Position numbers and translations under genes: made by a program
The notes under the pieces: generated by a model
What the model saw: only the letters and a program-made list of their open reading frames with translations
What the model was told of the DNA's origin: nothing
Databases searched by the model: none
Shown: positions 11,535 to 22,577 of the stretch, piece by piece
Layout: the number at the start of each line of letters is the position of its first letter
Numbering within the stretch: position 1 is the stretch's first letter
Source: Aquilaria yunnanensis
Lineage: Eukaryota; Streptophyta; Magnoliopsida; Malvales; Thymelaeaceae
Length of the DNA stretch: 64,000 nt
Assembly: GCA_039654915.1 (NCBI GenBank)
Contig: CM077595.1
Location: 50,685,501 to 50,749,500, forward strand
Reading direction: 5' to 3'

Positions 11535-14500
11535 TGTCACACCTCACTCAGGCCCTGGCCTAAAAGTTACTAACTTAAAACCACCAGCCCAACTTCAAAC
11601 TGGGTTTCTAACTCTCGGCCAAGCAAGAAATGGCAACTTTTAAGTCTTATTTTCTTAAGTTAAGAGGCCTGGGAGGTGGCCCAGGTGGCTTTAATAAACT
11701 TCAATAACAACTTGCAGCAAGGGCAAGGCCCAAACCCTTAACTTGCCCTACAAGCAAGGATTCACCTAATGCAATTTTAGTGCATACATAGTGTGCATCA
11801 TGTGTGCTAACTATATGGCAGCCAAGAAGCCCACAAGGTTGGTTTAGAGGCTTGAAAACCATATGCAAGATATACATGATGCATTCGGTCATCACTTGTA
11901 CATATGCTTATACCATTAGTCTTCATGAAACAAAGCCCATCATCACATGAACATGCCAAACAATGGCCCATAATCACATAAACATAAGCAAGCATTACGC
12001 CATCCATAATCCATACATAGCTTGGCATACAAAACCCATCCAAACATAATAAGTCTAGGCACAAATGACTACACATATCTACACCAAAAGAGTAGTCTAC
12101 CTAGTAGTCCAAAACATGGCTACAAGCCAAGAGAATCCAAAAGTACATATGCCAAGTTATTACAAGCCATGTCTCCTAATGGTCAAACAAGACCTTAAGT
12201 ATGCCATACAAGAGCACACACTGCAAAACTAGCCCAATGGCTTGGTTCATGGTCATAAAGGCAAACACTATGATCAAGGCCATAGTCCACATATCCATAG
12301 CTCCCCCTAGACAAGTCTCCATTACTGCCTGCAAACTCTAACCATAAGTCTCGGCCAATAAAGAATAAGACTTGTAATGAAAACCAACTGCTAAGCCAAG
12401 CACACATTGGCACATACCTTGAAAAGCAAGCAAATATAAACACTAAGCACACACACAAGCAGCTTAGTCCTACTCAGGCCGAATATCTTTGCCTGAAAAT
12501 AGAGAATGGGCAGTGAGCATATAACTCAGTAGGATTCACATTTATATATAAACAACTCAAATGAGTCTATTTAGTTAAGCTGAGAGTTCACTCAAGCTTA
12601 ACCTCCAGTTCATTAGCTCATCCTGCAAAACAGACACAAAGACAAGAAAACAGGCATAGGCATATACCAAAATACACAATTATAGGAAGTAACTCACTTA
12701 AGGGTCAGCATGCACAAGAAATTCACCAAAGCACACAAGTACACACACACACTTCACAAAGTGGCTCCCGGCCATATCCATCCATACATGTACTCATGTG
12801 CATTTCTTGCACACAAACTTACCAAAAATACCAATTCCATTAGGAGCTCCCAAAATGCCAAGCAAATAGGCCACATTTACTTGCATTTCTAGTACATGTA
12901 CCATAGTTAATTAGCTAATCAACATTGCAACCAAATATAACCAATGAGCCCATCAAGCAACTAAGATCACATGGAAAATTTTTAACCATCACTTAGCCAC
13001 CCTAACACTTGAACCATGGCATATATTACCAAGCGAACTCAAGTGCAGTGAACCCTACCTCAATTAGCTCTCGGTCTCAACCAAGTTTCAAATGTCCCAG
13101 TGCTCTTCAATTCCAATGCCTAGCATGACAACACATAGGCATCATTACACAACTCATGGACCCAAAATACCATGACCATATGAAGAACACTATGACCCAC
13201 ATATACACTTAAGCTCTCGGCCAAAGTGCCATTATTCCATATACATGTACTGCCCATAATTCCAACACATTACATGACACTCAAGTCACCAATAAGTCAT
13301 ATCCATGGTAGTATTACCAAGCCATCGAGTGAAATGCACTATGTTACCATGTATTAATCTCTCGGCCAAAGTACACATTTTCACATCGTTACATTACCCA
13401 ACATTCTTGTTTACTACATGACCATGTAAACATCCACTAAACTTATTCATGGAACAAATGCCATGTAACCAAGCAAGCATACTCAAGTACTTTAGCCCAA
13501 GTTCTCGGCCACATTGCCCAACTATGCACAATGATGTCATTTATCCACTAACACATTTCATGATCTTATGGCCACCAAATAACAATGCTCATGGCATAAC
13601 TACCATGTAATCCATGGTAACACATCGTATTATACCCAATTATGCTATCGGCCTTTACACTAAACTTCCCATTATAATGTTTCTCATCCATTCAAACCAA
13701 CATATGACCATCAAGTCATCCAATAGCATTACTCATGGCATCCAAACCATGTATTCAAGTAATGGACATTCAATTATACCATTCCATACTTTCGGCCATG
13801 ATACCCACTTCACATACACATGTTCTTCACTTAATCCAAGCCAACATACATACACCAATGCATCAATAAGCATGGTTCATGGCATCAATGCCATGTGATT
13901 AAAGATAGAACATGGGTTACCTCAAATCCACCTTTCGGCCAACACGCTAACTTCCACAAATTTGGTGTCCTTCACCACAATAACCTATCACAAGGTTAAA
14001 CAAGCATCAACAAGAATCATACATGGATTAATTTCCATGAACTCCAAGAAGAACACCAAGAACGCATTTGGCCAACAATCCACTTCCAAACCGAGACATA
14101 CTTTGCTCATTTAGCTTAACATAGCTTCAATTAAACACTTAAGTTCCTTGTACATGGAAGAACTACCATGAATTCAAGGAAACATTGAAGTTACCTCAAG
14201 AACCCTAGCTTGGTTGGCTCGGTTCTTCTTCAATCTCCAAGTTCCCACTTTGATTCCAAGTAAACAAGAACCGAAACACTCCTTCTCAAGCTTGAATCTC
14301 CTAAAGCCTTCAAATTTCTTTGGAATTCAAAATCAATTTGTGAAGGAACTCTCAAAGGTGCTCTCAGTTTCGCAAAGACAAGGGAAGCCCGAAATGAACA
14401 AAGACTTAGCATGTTTCGGCCGAACACAAATGCTTTTAGTTAGCCAAAATGTTAACTTGGCTTCCATTTCTTTGCATGGCGCATTAAAGCCCTTAAGTCC

Positions 14501-15031
14501 ACTAGAGCACAAAGCCGCCACTCCAACTTGTACTCAAATGGACACTTAAGTCCACCCATGGCTCAAATTGCCAAGCAATTAAACAACACAAGTACCAAGG
14601 CCATATAAAACCACGGCATAACCGGCCATGAACTAATAATCAACTAGTTAGTTTGTTTAGCTAACTAGTGAATAGTGTACTTAGTGGAAGACAAGGATAT
14701 GACTAGTAATCATTATTGTCTCCCAAAAATGGTCTAGTCTTGCACTAGCCATCACAAAAGTTTGCATGGCCACAATTGCCATCTTTAATCTTGTGGTTTC
14801 ACTTGTACCACTTAAATTGGTGCACAGTTTAGTCCCCGTTTTTTTTTTTTTTTGTTCTCTATCAGTCTTCCCAATGTACATTTCCCATGTGCAATTAAGT
14901 CCTGAAAGTCTCCTGTTTTGCACATAGGCCACTGAGCCAGTCTCCATGACTCCTCTTTCTTCCCTTTCTGTTTTCTCTCACTTTCTTTGTTTTTCCTTGG
15001 CCTAAGCCAAGCACTTAGGAGGTGCCTAACA
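11535..15031. mobile_element. B1, 3.5-kb non-coding LTR-like insertion (probable solo LTR)
   Basis: It begins TGTCACACCTC and ends CCTAACA, with a perfect 5-bp duplication (cctag) at both sides, and sits within the C1 5' LTR. A second copy (B2, 51763-56120) has the same termini and its own duplication. No reverse transcriptase, Gag or other convincing reading frame was found on either strand. The simplest reading is a solo LTR of a long-LTR gypsy family, perhaps Del/Tekay-like from the TGTCACAC start; a non-autonomous large-LTR element is the alternative. It contains a degenerate 143-bp tandem array and a 15-T run (14839-14853). Confidence 0.85.
13010..14150. repeat. Degenerate tandem array, about 143-bp unit, about 8 units, inside B1
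   Basis: The word TCGGCC or a close variant recurs at 13071, 13217, 13372, 13505, 13648, 13792, 13935 and 14068, a mean spacing of 142 bp. Each unit also holds a CATGG...CCATG pair around an AT-rich spacer and an 'agaacac/ttcttcac' segment. Units are well diverged. Confidence 0.8.
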
Positions 15032-15036
15032 CCTAG

Positions 15037-15783
15037 CCTGGCACGCCAGGAAACCCCGAGGACACTACTTGCCCCCCCAAGGTTGTGAACAGATCACCTT
15101 CGGAAAAGTGGCACCAGACAGCGAGCTGAACATGATATCCCCGAAGGCGGAACTCCCTGAAACTGGGAACCCTCGAACTGAGGGCTTGTTTCCCGAAGAG
15201 GCTCTGTCCAAACTAAAGGACGACCTCACCCAGGGACCTCGGGAGTACGGCAGGAGCATTTATGGAAGCATTTAAGGAAGCCTCTGACACGTCCTTTCAC
15301 AAACGTCATAAAGCCGCCTGAATAGGCGCTCTGACACACGGACGCCATCAGAATCACATCATGGCCCATCTCGTGGCTCAAGGCAACCTGCTACCAGCTA
15401 TCTGTCCCCTATGCCCAGAAATTCAGGAACATCCGACCGAACACGTGTCGCGATCTGAACGGGCTAGGCACTCCTATAAATACCAGGAATTAATACTTGG
15501 CAGGAGGCTGGTCGGTTGGCAAAACACTGCTCCCACACTCTGAGAAAACTACCAGGCAAGACTCTTAAGCCCTTTGTGCTATTTCCTCTGCCTTTTCTCA
15601 GCCACCACTGACTTGGTCGTCGGAGGCTCCCCCCCCGGAAAAACACTTCGGGGGCCTCCTAACCCTTTGTTTCTGAGCTTTCAGGCACTCTCCTTTGGGC
15701 TATCCATTCCATCAGACGTTCTTCCTCCCAGAAGTCTCTCCACCAGTCACCATGACTATAAACGATGAGGCCCCTGGCCATCA
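15037..15783 (+). repeat. C1 5' LTR, remaining 747 bp
   Basis: It continues the LTR after the duplicated cctag (15032-15036) and ends CCATCA at 15783, directly before the primer-binding site. A TATAAATA box lies at 15475-15482. With the 125-bp first part it totals 872 bp, exactly the 3' LTR length. Confidence 0.95.
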
Positions 15784-15803
15784 TTTGGCGCCGTCTGTGA
15801 GAA
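15784..15803 (+). other. C1 primer-binding site
   Basis: TTTGGCGCCGTCTGTGAGAA directly follows the LTR end. It matches the G site at 4134-4151; the F site (42591-42608) is a degenerate version. An open frame runs through it from ATGs inside the LTR. Confidence 0.85.
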
Positions 15804-15880
15804 CCCGCTCTGAGATCGCCGTCGTTGAGACTCGGCGTTCTAAGGACAAGGGGCTCCCGAAGTCCCCGTCCGCGCCTGAG

Positions 15881-17673
15881 ATGCAACCGGCTCCTGAGCA
15901 AACACTCCCAGGGACTTCTGCGCCTGAGGAAGACCGCCCTCTGGTAATCACCATGAGCTTCTTGAGGGACTTTCAGCGTTCGGTCGTGTCTGAAATGACC
16001 CAGCAGATCGACCGAAGGTGGCCACAGCAAGCACAGGCCCAAAGACCCCCCTTACCGACACGCCTTCGGGAGAAAAGCCCCAAGTCTACACATCGCAGTT
16101 CGGGGAGTGGAGACCCTCGCGAAGAATCATCCACAGAAGATATAGCCCTCGGGAAACGGCCTGTGGGACAAAGCGGATCCAAGCGACCGAGAGTTTCACA
16201 GCGAAGCAGTTCGTCGCCTGAGGCGAGGTCCTTATCCCCTCAGCGCCGAACTCACCCCCCGAAGAGGCGCATGCGATCTCCATTCCCTGAAGAAGGCCCT
16301 AGTGCCACAGTGCTGATGGAGAGGATACTAGCACGGCTGGACAGAGTGGAGAAACAAGTGGCCAGAAAACCCGTTTGGGCCAGACTCTCGGGAACATGCT
16401 GCGAAGATGACTCGCCATTTATTCAGGCCGTTGTTGAGGCAGCCATGCCAGGTGACTTCAGAGTACCTCGGTTGGAGATTTATGATGGCCGTACTGATCC
16501 ACAGGCCCATCTGATGAAGTACAGACGCAGCATGATAATGCACGGTGCTGACGACACTACCATGTGCAAGTGCTTCAAAGTCGCCCTCACAGGGCCAGCC
16601 ACGGCGTGGTACAATTCCTTGCCATCAGGAACCATCACTGAGTTCCAGGAGTTGTCCACAGCCTTCACCCAGCAGTTCATTGGGAGCAGACCTACGGCGA
16701 AGATACCTGTGCAAATGTTCGACATAGAGCAGAGGAATGGAGAAACCATCCGAGACTATGTCGAAAGATTCAACAGGGAAGCTCTGAGCGTCCCAGACTT
16801 CAGGCCCGAAATCCGCATTCTTGCCATGACACGAGGCCTTCGGCGGGACTCACAGCTATTCTACGAGTTCTCAAAGGACCCCCCGAAGACCCTCGGAGAA
16901 TTTTACCGAAGACCAGAACAGCACATGACCGCCGAAGAACTAAGAATGGCTGGGCCGAAGTCTGATCACCACCGCGCCGAAGAGTCCAGTCAACAAGCTC
17001 GGCATCCTACCGAACACGCAGGACGACCTCGGAGGATGCGAGGAAGGAAACCTCAAAGTTTCACACCATTAAGCACTTCACGGACCAGCATTCTCATGGC
17101 GCTGGAAAGGCAAGGGACGCAGATTCGGCGACCAAGGGCCATGACCACCGATAACAAAAAGAATGCCAAGAAGTTCTGCCAGTTTCATCGCGACCACGGT
17201 CATGACACCGAAGATTGCTTCCAGCTGAAGAAGTACATAGAGTCGCTGATAAAACAGGGCCAACTTCGGAAATACCTGAGGATACCATCCCCGAAAGGCA
17301 GAAAAATGGAGGAAGAAAGGGCCGAAGATGAGGACTATGACTCCGATAGGCGGAGAAATAGAAGTCCAAAAAAGCGCCCTCCACCTCCAGCAGGGGTTAT
17401 CCAAACCATCACCACGGGGCTCCCATCCTCGAAAAGAAAGCGGAAAGCCAGAGAAATTGCAGTCACGGAGTATCATAGTCCATCAAAGAAGCTGGCTCGC
17501 AAAGATGGCTCCACCGTCGTCTTCCCCCACGACGATCCGCTACTGATTATGGCGAGAGTAGGGAACTGGGACGTCAAAAGAGTGTTGCTTGATGATGGCT
17601 CAAATGCTGACGTCCTATTCTCGCACCTGCTGCCGAGCTTGGGCATCTCCAACAGCGAACTGAAGCCTGTCAC
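15881..17673 (+). pseudogene. C1 Gag-Pol, part 1: Gag, zinc knuckle and protease N-part
   Basis: This is the first part of a Tat Gag-Pol polyprotein, the particle protein and the enzymes for reverse transcription and integration. An Arg/Ser/Pro-rich N-terminal region precedes the retrotransposon Gag core (about residues 177-350), a knuckle-like CQFHRDHGHDTEDC (near residue 430) and the retropepsin motif LLDDGSNADVLF (near residue 570). The frame is open from 15695 inside the LTR; 15881 is the first ATG after the primer-binding site, so the true start may be upstream (15695 or 15752). It stops making sense at 17673, where solo LTR D1 is inserted, and continues in the same frame at 18650. Confidence 0.93.
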
Positions 17674-18644
17674 TGATGCCCCAAAGCATCTTCATTTGCT
17701 GTCATGTTGACAGGTGGAGAGACTTCCTGAGGAGGCGAGCACCTGGAGCTCTGGTTTCCTAGCTGAGTGTGCCTGAAAAACTCAAAGAAGAGGTTAGGAG
17801 GTCCCCGGTTTGCTTTTCCGGGGAGGACCCTCCGACGCCCAAGTCAGTTTTCTGAGTGAAAGTGGAGGAAGAACACTAAGGGATCAAGTGTCTTGCCTGT
17901 TTTGTGTTTTCTCAGAGGGAGGAAAATGCCCATCCTTTGCTCAGTCCCATTTCCTAGTATTTATAGGAGTAGCTGGTCCGTTCAGATCATGACACGCGTT
18001 CGGTCGGATTTGATCTATACTTTTGGACCTAGGGGACAGGCAGCCGTTTGCAGCCTCCTTTAGCCCTGGACCCGGACAGGTTGCGTCAGGACTGGGGCGG
18101 CTGCGGCGTGTTAGTTCGCCGTTCAGATGTGACGTGTAGGGCTTGTAGGCGACATGTCAGAGGCTCCTTAAATGCTCATACCGTACTCCCGAGGTCCCCT
18201 GGGCGAGGTCGCCCTTCGGTGCGTGCACCCTCTTCGGATTCTATCCGTCCTTCCGTGCAAGCACCTCCTGCGGGATCTATCCCACAGTTCTGGGAGTTCC
18301 CTTGGTGGACACCTTCTTCGGGACTCACACCCATAGTTCGGGGATTCCCTTGTTCAGGTGTTTCTTGTTCGGGGAAGACCTCTTCGGGGCCTCTGCCTTC
18401 GGGGAGATTTTCCCTTGCTTCAGAGAGATGGCTCTCTTACCCGAAGACGATCAGTTTGGCCCCTCGATGGAGACGGTGTTGTCCTCAGAATTCCTGACGA
18501 GCTAACCAAAGTCTCGAGCTCATTGTGTTTGACTTCGCACCTTCCGAGGTCAATGAAAAGATCCTCTCTTGGGTGACGTCAGACTCCTCGGCCAATATTC
18601 TGGCAGGGAGTTACTACCGAGGAGGCGATAGCCATTGGCTATCA
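17674..18644 (-). mobile_element. D1, inverted solo LTR of the E family (971 bp), in C1 protease
   Basis: The perfect duplication gtcac (17669-17673 and 18645-18649) brackets a TG...CA segment that matches the E LTR (58953-59925, 973 bp) over its length. On the minus strand it begins TGATAGCCAATGGCTATCGCC, and an inverted TATAAATA lies at 17965-17958. No internal region is present, so it is a solo LTR left by LTR-LTR recombination. Removing it with one duplication (976 bp) restores the C1 frame. Confidence 0.95.
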
Positions 18645-18649
18645 GTCAC

Positions 18650-19676
18650 CTCGCCCACTTTTGGGGTTGGACCATCCGAACTCCCCGTCCTCGGATATAT
18701 CGACCTCCCGCTGATGATGAAAGGGACTTCAGTGAACAGAGCAGCTGAGTTGTACGCCTCCACAATGGTGAGATTCATCGTCATGAACGTCCCGTCCTCG
18801 TACAACGCCATCCTTGGAAGGCAGACAATGGGGAATCTGCATATTCGCCCTGATGTGAAGTACTTGACTGTCACATTCGCCACCAAGGATGGAGATGCAG
18901 AGGTCTTCATAGACCAAGCCGAGGTACGAAAGGTGTTTATAAAAGCACGAAAAGCTTCGGCAAGCAACCTCGCGCAAACGATGGAGGCAAGGGCACCAGA
19001 AAAAGGCAAAGAAGAAGATCTCGCCAAAATAGAAACGGAAGCAATAGAGCTTGTCCCAGGTCAATCTACCCGAATAGGGAAGAGCTTGGCCGAAGGTGAC
19101 AAGGAAAATCTTGTATCCTTTCTGCTGGAAAATAAAGATCTGTTTGCCTACTCGCCAAAAGATATGCCGGGGGTGAACCCTGGCATAATACAGCACAGCC
19201 TCAAAGTAAGTTCGGAAGCAAGGCCTGTCCGGCAAAAGAAACGAAGCATCTCAGCCCACAAAAGCAACTTTGTCAAAACCGAAGTCCAGCGTCTCCTAGA
19301 TGGTGAAGTTATCAGGGAGGTCAAGTACCCCGAGTGGTTAAGCAACGTGGTCATCGCCACAAAAGAAGGTAGCAGCAAACTCCGGATGTGCATCGACTTT
19401 AGAAACTTGAACGATGCTTGCCCAAAAGACTCATACCCTCTACCGCCAATAGATCAACTGGTAGATTCAACTACTGAATATGGGCTCCTAAGTTTCCTAG
19501 ACGCCTTCAGTGGCTACCATCAGATAAGGATGGACCCCGAAGATGAAGAAAAGACTGCCTTCATCACCGAGGGAGGAACATATTGCTATATCAAGATGCC
19601 ATTCGGGCTCAAAAATGCAGGAGCCACCTACCAGAGGCTGATGAACAAGGTCTTCAAAGACCAAATGGGAAGAAAC
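18650..19676 (+). pseudogene. C1 Gag-Pol, part 2: end of protease, linker and RT N-part
   Basis: The frame resumes with the SPTFGVGPSELPVLGYIDLP block, seen uninterrupted in G, then SYNAILGRQTMGNLH of the protease/linker, and enters reverse transcriptase at the PVRQKKRSI and RMCIDFRNLNDACPKDSYPLP motifs, followed by FLDAFSGYHQIRM and the MPFGLKNAGATYQRLMNKVF block. It is broken in the codons encoding GRN, just before the YVDD catalytic loop, by copia A1. Removing A1 and one aaac duplication (8287 bp) restores the same frame at 27964. Confidence 0.95.
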
Positions 19677-21092
19677 TGTTAGTATTGTGCCCAAAAAGCC
19701 AATCATGAGATGATTGTATTTTTGCACATTGAGTCATGATATTTTATTGAGGCATTAATCCAGCAATTTTGTTTGTTGTTTTGTTTCTGCGTAACGTAAT
19801 AAACATAATTGTAACCCTAGAATAATGATATTCTTAAATGTCCCTAGTCTAGTATTATTGTGGAGCGGGTTGCAATAATACATAATGACTAGCATATGTG
19901 GAGACTAATATGAGATATGTAGTCTACATATGGGTACAAGTTGGAGAACTTGTGTACTGGACCGACCCACCATGAGAACACTTCATGGATCGTTATATGA
20001 GTGTCATAAGTGATTCTCATAGTGATCATGGTATATGTAGTCCTTCGACCTAAGATCATCAAGGTTCCCTACATGTGAGTCACATACTTTGATACTTTCC
20101 TTTGTTGCTCGTAACTGAGTGAACTTGAAGGAGGTCATTGGGTATGTCACATATCATGCGGAGGGATTTGTATGATCAAGATGGGATTTGTCCCTCCTAT
20201 GTAACGGGAGTGATATCTTTGGGCCCCTTGATAGAGTGAGACTTAGAAAATGCATGGCCATGCTCCGATGAGTTGATATATGATATCAATGTCATCAGTT
20301 TAAGTTAGTCTACTCGGTAATCAAGAAACCAAAGATTGGGCTATACGAGAGTGACACATTCCATGTCTCGTGCTTAGTCTTGATATCTTGGACAAAGGGA
20401 CAATGGCATATATCGGTGATGATCATAAAGGTTTAGTCGATTCACCGACAATCTTGTCACTTGGGTAGCAATGATGTGTTGCTAGACACCGCTCATTGCT
20501 TATGATTATAAATGTGATTTATGATCATTGCCAACATGGCAAGAGCATATTGGGTCGCACACGTAGAGCTATTTGGATCATTAGAGTGCATGGGCTAATT
20601 ATTTGGGTTATGGTTTCACTTTAATTTCGTATTAATAATGGGCCAAGGAGTTGAGCCATTATTAAGCCCGAAATTAAATCCTAATTGGATTAGGGCTTTG
20701 AAACCCATTAGGCCTGGAAGTTGAGTCTCACTATAAATACAACTTTTAAGTGAGAAATTCGTAGGTCTCCTTGCCCTAGCCTCCCAAAAGGACAGCCACA
20801 CTCTTCTCTTGCAATTCCTTGGAGGACGCAAGCTAGCACTGCGAGCGCAAGAGAAACGCATCTGCCGGGACGTGGTGGAAGCGTGGTGATCCCGAGAGGC
20901 TCGTGTGGATACCATAGAGAGCCTGAACACGTCAACTGTTCAGGTTTTGTGATTCGACTCTACAGTTGAGTGAGAGATCTCAACCGAAAATTAGGTATGA
21001 AATTTTCGAACACCCGGTTTACCCCGTTTCACTTGGATCCTGGAGGGTTTCGGTTAAATTCCGCTGCGCTGTTTGGCTCCCGAAACCCAACA
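19677..21092 (+). repeat. A1 5' LTR (1416 bp)
   Basis: TGTTAGTATTG...CCCAACA. A TATAAATA box at 20732-20739 marks the probable promoter, with transcript start expected about 30 bp downstream. Confidence 0.96.
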
Positions 21093-21093
21093 G

Positions 21094-21105
21094 TGGTATC
21101 AGAGC
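21094..21105 (+). other. A1 primer-binding site (initiator tRNA-Met)
   Basis: TGGTATCAGAGC, the classical plant copia site complementary to the 3' end of initiator tRNA-Met, lies one base after the LTR. Confidence 0.97.
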
Positions 21106-22577
21106 TACTGGTGAAACCCTAAATCGGGATTGAGTGTTGAATCGCATGATGCTATGTCTTCGATTGGTTTTCGGCCATGATTAATTAGATTGATTCATGA
21201 TGCATGAAACCGAAATTCGTAATGAACATATGAGATATATGAAGAAACGACACAAATTGGTTAATGAGATTAACCGAAATTGATAGGTATGAGATACCTA
21301 TATGGATTAGGATTCTTGCAATAGTTGCAAAAACCCTAGGTTTGTTCGGATTCGGCCTGTTCGGGCACCGAAAGTAAGGTATTTTTGGTGGCTCGAATGG
21401 AGGAGTCTCGGGTGCCTACTTTCTCGAAATAGAAGATTTCGGGCTAAGCAATTGTAAGACAATTTTTTGCGCCGGGGGGCGCTGCCCCCCACGCCCCCCG
21501 CGGAACCACCGCCCGCTGACCGGCCAGCGGGACCGCCGTATGCGAAGCGCCACATAAATAAAAACTGGTTAATCAACACGCGAAAATTGGCATGCATCTT
21601 TGTTGAATGAGATTTCACATGATATGCTGATTGGTGTTTGAAGCATGGTGCATGGTTATAGCCCTTGATTGGTTGTACTTGTAAATACGGCCTGCGAGTC
21701 GTGCCTTTTCTTATCACTCTCATTGTACATTCTCTTCCCACCTTACTCCCCTCGAATGTAACTCGAGGTTTCTATTATTGATGTAATGGTGCATTATGGG
21801 ATCGTCCAAGGTGGTATGTCCAAGGAGGTGACAACAAAAAGGCAGCCAAGAAAGGAAGAGAAGGAGCTTGTGAAGACTCTTTTCTTTTCTTAGGCTTTTA
21901 TGATATTCTCATTGGCTTGAGAATATCACATAGTTTGGGCTATAACCATGTCACGTTTATTTCTTGTAAGGATGAGATGCATGTTTTATATTTGTATATG
22001 ATGCATGTATAAAACAACCGGAGATAACAAATTGGTGAGATCAAAAGAAAAATCCCTCAAACAAATATTAAGTCATTAAATGTGATGCCTTCCAAATGTT
22101 GGCACTCGTCAAGACCTTGATCAACATTAGGTGGGTTTGCCAAAGCAAAGCACCTATGTTCATCTTGGTAAGGCGCGATGGGATAATAGTGATATCCAAA
22201 CTGCTAACTTTGGGTTCGACTTAACTAAGTCATCCTAATAGGATTAGGGACTTAGAGGCATAGAGTTGGGCTTAAGTTCATGAGATGAGCTTGGACAAGT
22301 GTTGTTCACCCAACTATCCAAGAGTTGCATAAGATGCAATTGGCAATGAGTTGCCTACCTAAATAGCTGTAACTTGAGAGAAAAGCCAAAGCTGACTCAG
22401 GTTGTGGTCAAATATGGATCTTGGCCCGCTAGAATACCTTAGCGCCGAGGTGTTCCGAAATAATACCGAGGGTTATTATTTTGAGGAAAATAGTGGGAGT
22501 ATCGTTTAATAAAAGTCCTTATTAAATGAATTAAAATACATGACTCTTACACTGCATATTTACTGTTGTAGATAACC
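21106..22577 (+). other. A1 untranslated leader
   Basis: About 1.47 kb without a convincing reading frame in the element's sense. A GC-rich, hairpin-forming patch lies at about 21468-21540, with CCCGCTGACCGG/CCAGCGGG arms. A2 has 40 extra bases here. Such a leader probably carries the packaging and dimerisation signals, but nothing in the sequence proves it. Confidence 0.8.

Noticed and set aside
13614..14549. Frames of 94 and 111 codons in B1 and of 82 codons in B2 (55268-55516)
   Set aside because: They are not shared between B1 and B2 at matching positions and show low-complexity composition typical of the AT-rich array.
14839..14853. Run of 15 T as a possible poly(A) tail of an inverted retroposon (SINE/LINE)
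   Set aside because: No RNA polymerase III boxes, no LINE coding sequence and no target duplication were found around it, and it lies within B1. A simple homopolymer is more likely.
21468..21540. GC-rich patch in the copia leader as a Rho-independent terminator
   Set aside because: Bacterial-type termination is irrelevant in this nuclear retrotransposon context, and no T-run follows the hairpin.
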